64,000 nucleotides of DNA, taken from positions 69,748,529-69,812,528 of the forward strand of contig CM070873.1 of the NCBI GenBank assembly GCA_036365515.1, written 5' to 3'. The position numbers and the translations under genes were made by a program. Of this stretch, positions 32,233 to 43,400 are shown in pieces (the stretch's first letter is position 1; every line of letters starts with the position of its first letter). The stretch is from Torymus aiolomorphi. Its lineage: Eukaryota > Arthropoda > Insecta > Hymenoptera > Torymidae. Below the pieces are notes generated by a model. It searched no databases. It was not told the origin of the DNA and was given only the letters and a program-made list of their open reading frames with translations.

Positions 32233-33180
32233 ACGGACCACGGCTTGTTTTCTTTTTTTCTTTCGTGGTTTTGTCGCTGTATTAGGAAATTTTTGCAGAC
32301 CGTGCCGATTGGTCGATCGAGGAGAATAATGAATGTCGCGCAGCTACATGTATTTCGGTTCGGTATTTTTAGCTTTATCGGGGCGATCTCCAGACATCGG
32401 TGGTGGGAAATCAGCAGTGATGTGTGACTGCTAGATGTATAGTACGCAATAGCGGCGGGGAGCGCAAACAGAATGCGCCTGGTACTGAGTAGAGTGTTCA
32501 TTCAAGACTGTCGATTGCATAAGGTATTGTTTATTTTATTGCGCTCGATCGATCGATCTTCTCTCAACGGGTGAAGTCAAAATTTGTTACACTGCGACTA
32601 TTGATTAAACATACTTTTACAATAATTTGGCATTGTTCAAAAATACTTTTTCAGCAACACTTATTTATTTAGTGTTATAATCACAGTCAATTTTAATGAA
32701 CTTTCAGTTTCTTATTATGATACTTTTTACTGTAGTATTATTTATTTAGAACTTTTTAATTGTAGTATTAAACTATTGAAGCAATCTATTATTGTACTGC
32801 ACGTTTATTAATATTGACAAAGCATAAAAATATTGCCAAAAAATTTGTGACTATATATGACTTTTCTGTTATTATGAATGTGACTGAATATATGAGAAAA
32901 GTTGAAAGTATATATCGATATTAAAAACTCAATGGTTTTTTTTTGTATATATACGTACGAAATACATAATAAATCATAGTACAATTTTATAATTGCATGT
33001 GTCTTCAAACTGTTTTACAATACATCCCAATTTTGATATTAGCTCTTATCAAAACGAAAATCTATTCTTTATCTTATATTTAGTTTCCCTTTTTCCCTTG
33101 AAGGTCGGATTAAAATTGCATCGATTTTTATGTATATACCTGTTATAATATATTGTACATAAAATACTACAATAAATGTT
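32233..33180 (+). other. Probable 3' UTR of the LRRC57 gene
   Basis: This is AT-rich sequence after the LRRC57 stop codon. The first canonical AATAAA hexamers on the + strand are at about 32968-32973 and 33171-33176; either could define the 3' end. No coding potential is apparent. Confidence 0.35.
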
Positions 33181-34557
33181 ACCAACAATCAACATAAACA
33201 TACATACGGTTTCGATATTTATATGTCAATATATATTATATATAATAAATTTATATAGTTGTAAAAGTATTTAAATATACATTTTTTGATCCTGCATTTA
33301 TTTGTTCATTTGTCATCTTATTATAAAAATTCCTATACTACTAATATCGCCATTCCACACATTATATTCTTTAATCATTTTGCGTAAGTTATTATATGTG
33401 ACGTAGTATAAGCTAATTTAAAATTGAACCATCAAATCTATTATTGCATCCAAATAAACTCAAGTATGTTTATTAAAAAATTTTATAAGCAGTAAGGATT
33501 AATCAAAAATATTTCGTTTGTTAGATAGAAAAGAATAATTGTTTACGAAATTATCATAATGTTACAACAAATAAACAAACTTGTAAAATTAAGATAGTTT
33601 TAGCTAATTCGGTTTCCTGCGGGTAATTTTTTGTAAGCACGTTTAGAGAAAACTAATAAATAGACATGAAACTATAATAAATTTTCTACCAAAAAAAAGA
33701 AGAACGCTTAAAAGTAATATTGACTTCACATAAAGCCAAAATGTATAAAGTGCTTTTGGACTAATATGCTTTGTCATATATAGTTCATTCAGCCAACTTA
33801 ATCCGGAAAGATTTTTCATTTTTTAAAGCAAAATCGACAAAAATGTATAAACAGAGATGAAAATACAATCTATCTTCTACTAGCAAAAAAATTCCGAACA
33901 CTCCAAACTTAAATTAGTCTTTATAAGAGACAAATAAAAAAACTGACTAACTGTAAACTTAACATGTGTAAATACGGCCACTTTTCCGATTTCAGGCAGT
34001 TATAAACTAAGGCCAATAAAAAGTGTGTGATCGAATTAGGTTTATGACCGAATTGGCCAGAGTTACTTTCTATTTAACATTTCATTTATATGATCTTCGA
34101 AATAATCGTTGCGTACGGTTCTACTATCTTGAATTAATTGCATAACTTTCATTTAGAAAAATTCATAATCAATCTTGATATTTATCAATATATTATATTG
34201 AAATTTATAAATTAATTTTATAATAGATTATACAAAAAGCCCGTATACAGAAAAATATTGCGTGAAAAATTACACTTTTTTGACACGGGACGGACTCGCC
34301 GATTTTTTAAATTTATGATTTCAGTGTAAAAATCGTTAAATCTTGAACGCATTTTCAAATAAGTTATAAATGCTATTATATACACTATTTTTGTTAAAAA
34401 AAAAAAGTAGAAATTTGACTTCAATTTTAATAATATTTCTTATTTCAGACGCTAAATTTCACAGAACGAATCCCGTTCCCGCTTCCAAAAAAAGTAGCTT
34501 TTCTTAACCATTTTCCTTCTGCCACTGCTAAGAACAGACATACTACCGTCACAACTA
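33181..34557. other. AT-rich intergenic sequence
   Basis: No gene, inverted repeat or low-complexity tract long enough to report was seen. Confidence 0.45.
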
Positions 34558-34701
34558 ATATCGTCGCGCGGTACGAAGAAAAGCCAACTTAGAAGGGCAA
34601 GACGAAAAAAAGCCAGTTTCGCGCGAAAAAAGCCAACGAATGGGCACAACTTTAGCTTTTTTCGTACGAAACTGGCTTTTCTTCGTACTGCGCGACGATA
34701 T
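34558..34701. repeat. 144-base inverted repeat with GTCGCGC ends
   Basis: The left end reads ATATCGTCGCGCGGTACGAA and the right end is its complement (TTCGTACTGCGCGACGATAT). A second nested pair, AAAGCCAGTTTCG and CGAAACTGGCTTT, makes the fold branched. It may be a small foldback element. Confidence 0.7.
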
Positions 34702-37192
34702 CATCGAATCTTTCACTCTTTTTTCCCAACGCCTACAAAATCCAGTCCAATAAAAAACACTCGCTTCAGCCTCGCGCGCACGCGAAAACCAGTAGCAAAC
34801 CACTCCGAACCTATCACTAGCTCGCGGAAAACCCATCGCGACGCATCGGCGAAAATGCAAGCCGTTGTCACCTCTCTCGCGCGCGCATAAACCACGACCT
34901 CGGGGCTCTCTCTCCGCGCGTATAAAACAATGCCTCGCTCACTCACATCCAATATTCAAGGAAATAAAGCCATAAATCCGTCGGCGTTCGACGCGCGCTC
35001 GCGATTTACGGGGGGCCGCGTGCGCGCATATGTATATGTATGCGAAAGAGAAAGAGAGAGAGAAAGAAAGAGTAGAGTTGCATTATATTTTGGGGCCTCG
35101 TGGATATGCGTAGGTACACTGGGAGGAGGAGGAGGAGAAGAAAGAATAAAAGGAAGAAACTCGAGAGGAGGGTCTGCCTGGTTGTAAGGTAAACACAAGG
35201 AGCGGCCCATCAACGATCGCTTTTCCGAAGAGGATCAGCTCATGCGTGCTAAGTATTAAGCTACTGACGTTATCGGGGAAAGAGGAGCGATCGGTAGATT
35301 CGATAGTTCGGGAAAAGTTTTTCGGGAAGCGGGTGGAGGTGAGAAGAGTGCTTTTCGAGTCGGTGTTACGGTGTTTTGTTTGCATGTTCCGAGCAGGCGT
35401 GGAAAACTCCAAACTTTACAAGAATGGAAAATCCTTCTTTCATACGAGGCATTCCTAAATATATAAAGGAAAAATGACACTTTTGGATGGAAAAGCCTCG
35501 CTTCATTTCGCGAAAAAACCAGCCAAGTACGATAACTTTTCTCTTCATCCTTCCCAATAACAATCCTCGCACTTATTATCCCGTATACTCTTACGTATTC
35601 CGGCCACAGAGGTCGCCACGGCGACGTTCCCGCGAGCGGCCGTCGCGTACGCTCGCGATAAACACTAGCATATATATACCGATATACATATATATATGCG
35701 AGAGGCGAGGAGCGTTCGCGCGTCGCTTTTTACGCGCGCCGTTTTAAGCCCCGGCTGCAACGGCCGACGAGCGCCCGATGAACCATTTTTACGCTGCTCT
35801 GCCGCCGTCGCGACTCGGCGCGGCCGCTGCCAGGTATAGATATGTGTATAAGCGAGCGCGTATTATGCGGAGTTATGGATGGATCGAGGAAATTTGGGGA
35901 TCGAAGGGTAGCTGGAGATCGGGTGGATTGATAAGATCGAGCGGATGGTGTGGTTAGAGGTAGTTAATTGCCGACGATGGTTCGCGCGGGGGAAGAGAGG
36001 ATGCGGTTTTTAGCGCTTCTCGGATCGGAAATGGAGGTATCGAGGAGGTTTTTTTGTTGGGATGCGGGGTTGCGATGAATTAATTGTCGGTTCTTGTCGC
36101 AGGGTTCTTGTTGTTGATAAAAGTGCGGTGAATGTGTAAACGTAGGTGTTTATTACGTGAATACGCATGCGGTGGTTCGCGCGGCAATTTCTTGTATGCG
36201 AGCTACTCGATTCGGTGTTTACCGCCGGAACTGTAAATCTTGTCCCTGTTTGCAAACACAATCTGTGAAAACGACCTCTGATTCTAATTGGTGAATGATA
36301 ACCATCGATTTATACGAAAAAATAAATTTTGATTTTTACATTTATAAAGAACGAGCGCTAAACTATACACATTACGGGTATACCTTTTGAACAGAATTAT
36401 GATGCGTTTTCTGTCGAAATTCTCGTTTTAACTTGCGAAAGATATTTTCAGCGTACGCATTTTTTAATTATTTGTCTAATTACGTTTGTGAAGTATATTT
36501 TTACTAATAATCAATTGTTATTCTTTGATTTTTGGATGGTTAAACCCGTCAAATTCATGAACACTTGATTACGAAACGTTCAACCTATAGTTTATAATAT
36601 TAAAAAAATATCGATATTTGCACTATATTTTAAATTATGATGAATCACATTATTATGCGAGAAAGATTCGGTAAGACTTTTTTACTTCCATCTTGTTAAA
36701 AATTTTGTCTATCAATATTAAAACCGATTAACGCAATCGAATATCTGCGATAATGTTACATCCTAAAAGTATGATATATCTTTATCATGACATCAGAACT
36801 GAATGAGTTTTTCAACATTTTTTCGGCAAATAAGTAAGTAATCGGTTGATTAAGCTAAAATTTTGAGAGATAATTCATTATTCGCATTTGAATCGCGAAT
36901 AACTCTTAGATTTATCAAAAACTTAAAAAGTATATAGTTTTATTAATGAAATAAATTACGCTCTCTGCCGCCCACAAATACTCACATAGATTCAGTTCCG
37001 TATTTCTTTAATATAAATTAAAAAAGGACATTTCATAAAATTTTCAATATAATTATAAGTCGGGCGGTTCCATAAAACGTTCTTTATACCCAAAATAAAC
37101 TAACATTGAACCATAAAAAAGCGGAGGGTCATTCTTTTTATACATGTCACATATTTTCGTCCTATTTTCGATGCAACTAATGATGTTTATAT
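34702..37192. other. Non-coding sequence with skew-switch islands
   Basis: C-rich to G-rich changes occur at about 34730-35400 and 35540-36060 with CpG-rich centres; from 36290 to 37190 the DNA is AT-rich. No gene was recognised. Confidence 0.4.
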
Positions 37193-37416
37193 CATAGAGA
37201 AAAGAAAATCTTTACTGCTAACGAACGGACGTTTGGATATGGACAAATGAAATGTTCATTTATAGTTAGACAAATTCGTTAACAATTAAGTTTGATTTGT
37301 TTACTCAAACGATTCGTGACTTAACTGTTAACGAATTTTTCTAACTATAAATGAACATTCATTTGTTCATATCCAAACGTCCGTTCGTTAACAGTAAAGA
37401 TTTTCTTTTCTCGGTG
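37193..37416. mobile_element. 224-base MITE, short relative of the element at 24322-24930
   Basis: The arms begin CATAGAGAAAAGAAAATCTT and, from the other side, CACCGAGAAAAGAAAATCTT, matching the ends of the 24.3 kb element for about 100 bases per side. The centre (AGTTTGATTTGTTTACTCAAACGATTCG) matches the inner edge of the right arm of the long copy. It looks like an internally deleted derivative. Confidence 0.82.
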
Positions 37417-37739
37417 TACCTATTATTTAATCAAATTATACGCAGACACTGCGACTACTACGCAGACATGCGAAACGGCTTTTAAATCATACAGCTATCC
37501 TCGCACCACCGCCCCGATACACCCGCACACAAATTACCATACTCCATAGTCCATACCTACACCGAAATAGCCAATGGCCCCAAAACCCCTCTGCATCCCA
37601 TCATCATCATCGCCCAACTCACTCCTATAGCTCCGAAATTCCTCTCTATACCACCGCTTTAACATTCTCGGAACAATGCCGGGCGATAATTACTCCAATT
37701 ACCGTCGATCCCGTAATAACGTGCTCGCTCCCACTCCCT

Positions 37740-38742
37740 CACGCTAGAGAGAGAGAGAGAGAACTCCTCTCCGCTCCAGAGCCGCGCGCACGCCCGGGCT
37801 GACCTTGGATCCCCGAAATGCCCTCTCTCTCTCTCTCACTCCGCCCGTCGATCCCCAACTGCAGCTACCCATACACACACCTACCCGCCAGCTGATCGCC
37901 CTCTCTCTCTCTCGGCAGCGCGGAGGCGCGCGCAAAAAAGGGGAGAGAGGAGGAGAGGAGCGAGCGAGCGAGCGAGAAGGAGAGACAGCTCATATACACG
38001 CTATATACTAGCAGGGGCGCCGCCCGCCATCTTTGCGTCGCGCGCGCGTACACCGGGCGCCGTTGCGAAGTCGGCCTAAAGCGCTGCTGCTGCTGACTGC
38101 ATACACTGATATACACGCTCGTTCCAGCCAGCGAGCGAGAGAGAGAGAGAGAGAGAGTGAGAGTCGAACAACGACGGCACGAGCGAATGAGAGAGAGAGA
38201 GAGAGGTGTGCGTGTGTCGTGTGTGTTGTGTCTTGTGTGTGCCCCTCGAAGATGGCGGACGTGCTGGCGGCGGCTACTCGGGGAAGCTTCGTCGCCGGGC
38301 CCTCGCCCCTTCGTCGTCTCTGCTGAGCCTCTGCCTCCACGACGACCTCAAGCTTACACCCGAGGACCCCGTTGTTGCTGCTGCAGACGCCGCTGCTGCA
38401 CTAGGTACCTGCCCCGACGACGTGTGTGCGCGCGCGCGCGTACGCTGCCTACCCTCCAGCGCGCCAGCCAGCCAGCCAGCGCTCGCGCGTGAGCATATCT
38501 GTGTGTGCACCAGAGACCCGGTGGCTCTTCCCCTGGAGTAGTGGCTCGTGGACTTGAGCGCATCGCTTTGCGCGCCTCGTAATCCCAAGGTAACAGGCGC
38601 GGATTCACTAGAGCTGAATGGCTGGCTGAAAAGAGGACCGTTGGGTCTACACCTGGAGAGCGAGAGCGACAGAAAGAGAGGGAGAGAGGAAGCATGAGGA
38701 GGAGGCACCCGGACCGCGTCTGATCGCTACTGTAGAGCTGCG
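37740..38742 (+). promoter_or_regulatory. Polycomblike promoter and non-coding first exon
   Basis: This is a GC- and CpG-rich island with GA and CT tracts. The + strand is C-rich up to about 37900 and G-rich from about 38760. An AAGATGGCGG motif lies at 38249-38258, and its reverse complement CGCCATCTT lies at 38025-38033. A likely first-exon donor is GAG|GTACGA after 38742; an alternative is AAG|GTAACA near 38590. The next acceptor, CAATAG, ends at 40450, 13 bases before the Pcl start codon. The 5' exon is inferred from these splice sites and from position. Confidence 0.6.
38252..38326 (+). other. Upstream ORF (24 codons) in the Polycomblike leader
   Basis: This short ORF starts MADVLAAATRG and ends at TGA at 38324. 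Its ATG lies inside the AAGATGGCGG motif. If transcription starts upstream of it, it could act as a uORF on Pcl; if the motif is at or downstream of the start site, it may not be in the mRNA at all. There is no evidence that the peptide is functional. Confidence 0.3.
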
Positions 38743-40450
38743 AGGTACGAAAACCGTTGGGTGTGGGCTCATTACAGTTCCTGGGGAATGGGGTTACTTG
38801 GGCTGGTTTGTGTGTTTACAACTGGGGGGGCTCAGGCTGCTGGGCTCGCAGGGCTCATGGTGGTTGCTCAACTGTTTAGGTGTTACGAAGGAGGTTGAGA
38901 ATTGCTGATAACTGAGAAAACAAAATGGTCTCAAGTTGAGAAGATTAGCAGGGAAAACTGCAGTATATTTGTATAGCTGTATTATTGGTTTGAAAAGTTT
39001 CAGTGGTAGAGATTTGTTCGAGCTATTGTCTGACTACTTTTGCTGTTTATCTGCTATTGTTTTCTAATAAATCTTGTTATCTGCAATGATTAATTTGTTC
39101 ATTATGTCAACATATTGCAAATTTATAAACATTGAGAAACATTGATAAGTATAAAGCCCAAATTTAAGAGAAATCTATTGAATGTTTATAACATATATTC
39201 GATAGACTTCTAATAAAGTTCAGAGTGTTCAAAGTTAATTTTATGTACTTGAATAATTGTTAATTTAAACAGCGATTCTTTTAAATATTAAATCTTTTAT
39301 ATATCTGTACAGCTCTTTTAGAACATTAACTTGATTGCAATTTCATATGTATTAATATTATTTTCCTTAGGTATATATTTTTCTAATAACACATTTGCAA
39401 TAAAGAATACTAATCTTTAGTAGTAAGATTGTATTTTAATATGACTAAATCTTAAATTAATGATCCATAGGTAAATCTTAATTTATTGAAATATCAGAAT
39501 AAAAAATATCACTATAATTGTGAAAAATTCTTTTACTATTTATCATTATATATAAAATTTTTAAGTATATTTTTGATATGAACAAATTTTTAGTTTGTTA
39601 TTATTGACAGATAATGATTTAATCAACTTTATAATTTATCTTTATGATAAAAGATTTTGACTAATAAAATTTGGTATGCATCAATGAGTTATTTTACTAA
39701 TATAAATAAGATACTTCACTTGAAAAAGATATACTCTGCCATTTTATGTAGATTCAATACATCACATAAAATATGATGCTTCTTGAATATTGTCTTATGT
39801 AAAATAACAACTTAAACAGGCAGTCTACATAACGGTTAAGCTTTATAAAAAAATTCATAAAGCATAAAAACAATGGGGTTGATAAAAGAATTGTTCATAT
39901 GACTTGATTAAATCATAGATATAAATTACATTACTTAACAGCATGATAATTATAATTATGTATCAAATGTATAAAAATAAAAGATGTAGTTTAAAAAATT
40001 TAAGATATTTATATTCCATCAATCATTCTTTATTTTGAGTTCTAAAACATAATAATGTAGATTTTATAGATCTTTTACAATGATTGCTTGAAAAATTTTC
40101 ATTCGTGCTTCTTTTAATTCATATATTAACAAATTACAATCATAAAAATTTCTTTTAATATATCGAAAATAAAATTATACAATATGTCAATAAGTGTAAA
40201 AAGGAATGGTACCATTTTTATTCAATTTCTAGTTATTTTCTGCATTACACTTAATTATAACAAATGGCAGATTGAATAGTTAATATTGTAAGACATTAAA
40301 ATTATATTTTAGAAGTATCATTACAAAATGGAATAATTGTGTGAAAAAAGTGAACAAATATTAATAAATATTAAATTATATCTAAAATTATTTAAAAACA
40401 TTATTTCATTTTTTTGTTATACAAATTTATTTCTGTTTGTTTTTCAATAG
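38743..40450 (+). other. Large 5' intron of Polycomblike
   Basis: AT-rich intronic sequence lies between the inferred non-coding exon and the exon with the start codon. It holds no ORF, inverted repeat or recognisable element. The first 150 bases are still G-rich, as expected downstream of a CpG-type promoter. Confidence 0.5.
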
Positions 40451-40463
40451 ATAAGTAAAAAAG

Positions 40464-43400
40464 ATGGCAGAGTCTGAGGATAATTCAGCATCGCCTGATA
40501 GTACAACAAGAGAACGCCTTGGCTTTGTTCCTGGTGAAGATGTTCTCCTTCAACACAATGATGGCAAATACTATCTTGGAACGATTGTGGAGGTATGGAA
40601 AAAAGATTATTTATTTAGATTATTTATTGTGTATAATAGGTATTTTACAAGAATTTGCCAAATCAATTTTTACTATTCAAAACAAGTATAAACTTAGTTA
40701 CAAAAGATTAGAAATTATATATACAAAAAGTATATAGATATTAAAATAATGGAATTTACAAATGACATGTATTATTAGACAAAAATCATGAAATAAATAT
40801 AATCATTTGCAAAGTAAATGAGGTTAGGTAAACATGCTTATCCAGCTGAATATTCTTTTTCAATGTCCTAAATAGTTTCAATATGAAAATACCAGTGATT
40901 TTCAAAGTTATTATTGAAATGTAAATTTTATATTAGTTTTATTTATTTATCGGACAATACCGAAATTATTAACTGTAAATGAATTAATTTCCAATAATAA
41001 TATATGTTATCACTTTGTACATAATTATTAATAATTTTTATCATTTTAACATATTTATAGGTGGACGTGGCAGGAGAAAGATGTCTTATCAAGTTTTTGG
41101 ACAACACATCTTCGTGGTCGTCAGTTAAGGAACTGGCAAAATTAGCATCAGAATCTGATGTTACATGTGTTTTGTGTAAGAAGTCTCAATGCAGGGCTGA
41201 CAATGAAATTGTTACCTGTGATAAATGTGGTCGTGGGTATCACCAGTACTGTCATCAAGTAAGTTTATTTTTATTAACTATATGTAAATATCATTCTAAA
41301 TAAATAATTATTGGTTGTTAATTGTAAAGAACAATTATAGTTTCAAATGTAAAAGGTGAAAAACACTAATATTACTATTTATAATAATTGTTTATAATCT
41401 TATTGAAATAAAGTAAATTATTTTAAATATTTTATATAAATAATGTCATCAAGTTTTAATCGTATTTTAAATAATTATATGTAAGTACATGTTATTTACT
41501 AATTTACAGCCACAAATCAGAAAAGAGGATACACTTCCAGAGGCGCATTGGAAGTGTAAAAAATGTTATGACTGTGAACCTAAGCCTCAAAAAGAGATCA
41601 AGAAATCTATGGTAAAACCAAGCATCAGAAAAGTTTGCAGTGGTAGAGATCAACCACTTCCCCCACCAGATGACAAAACAAAGTTACCATATGATGTATG
41701 TTATCTAATTATGTTATTTCTAATTTTAATATCATTTCAACTCATAAACTCTAGAATCGTTATATTAATCAAATTATAAAGCAGACTAGTTCATTTTTAC
41801 CTTTAAAAAAATGAAATTCTTATTTTTAATTTTACAATCTGTATTTGTCATAACTGACTTCTTGATGATATTTACAACAAAATATTATTTATTAGTCATT
41901 AAAATGTAAACAAGATAAATTTTTTTCTGATTCTAGCCTGAAATGTTAAATTGGGATTCTCATCACAGAGTTAATGCCGAACAAATATACTGTTACTGTG
42001 GTTTGAATGGCGAATGGTATACTCAAATGTTGCAGTGTGCCCGCTGTAAACAATGGTTCCATGAAAAGTGTATTAGCTGTTTGTCATACCCTCTTTACAG
42101 TGGAGACAGGTATATATATATATTTTTTTTTTTTAATGACATGACTACCAATTAGATTCAATTCATTTGTCATATGCTTATTTTACAGATTTTATGTATT
42201 TGTTTGTTCAATGTGCAATTATGGCAAGGAATTTGTACGGCGATTAGAATTAAAATGGGTAGACCTTGTCCACTTGATGTTGTACAATCTTACGGTTTAC
42301 AATGCAAAGAAATATTACGATTTAGATACTGTGATTGTACCCTATGCAATTGATAACTGGAATACATTACAGTTACCACCGAGAGTAAGTAAATGATTTA
42401 TAACAAAAATTTATTAACTTATATTTAAATGATTTGACTTCTTATTTTTTTTTAACTAATATTTGTAAGTAGCAGTAGTTAAGTTTTAATCAAGAATAAC
42501 TATATTAAATAAGCGGTTTTCTTGCAGATTCGTGATGTCAGTGAAAAGGTTCGTAGGGAATCTATACTTGCGATACTAACAAACAATAGAAATAGATTTA
42601 AATGTGGTAGAGAAATCAAGAAACGCACGACAATTTGGGGTTTGAGAGTAAGATTACCTCCACCCTGTCCGGTGGTCAATCTTCCCGACACTGGTATCAT
42701 TGATGATTCCGTGTTGCGTGATTGTTGGGGCGAAACCAAAAGACTGCAATTCCTATCTCCGACCTCTGGGTGGGTAAAGAACGAATAAAAGAAATAGTAC
42801 ATTTCGACACGGGTGGGGAAGTCGATTATTTAGCTGGTGTGACTTTTTGCACGAGCGAAGCGAGTACGATAATCGACTTACGCACTAGTTTCGAACGGTA
42901 TTTTATACCACGAGCGCCGAAAAATCATATCAAAGTTGTGATTTTGAGGTTAGAGTGGTATAAATGAATTTTTGACGTTTGTTATGAATCAATTATAATA
43001 ATTCAATTCAACAATTGATTGATTTCATGATTTTGAAGAAAAAAAAAAGAATTATTGACTTCATTTTGTATTCTTTTATTGATATCTATGTTTTTTATAA
43101 TAAAAATAAAATGTTTTTTATAATAAATAAAATAAAATTTTTATAAGTAAACGTGTCTGTTTGTAGGCCTTTGTCAGAAAGTACAAAACAATTGCATACA
43201 TTGAAACAAAGCTTGGCAGAGAGCTTAGAGATACCTGTTAATCCATCAGATGTAGTCATGCGTGGTACAATATATCAAAATTCAGAGGCTGACCAGATCT
43301 TTGGTCCTAGTCCTACCAATCAATTGTCTCAGACTCTGCGAGAAAGGTATATATTGTCGTAATGACCTATTTTCTCGTAATTGACAATGACATATCTTCT

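Noticed and set aside
38008..38708. ORFs of 97-144 codons on both strands in the Polycomblike promoter region
   Set aside because: The same GC-rich, low-stop effect; the region fits a promoter and 5' exon better.
42722..42967. 81-codon ORF spanning the exon 6/intron 6 boundary of Polycomblike
   Set aside because: It is in a different frame from the gene and ends in intronic sequence, so it is not a continuation of Pcl.
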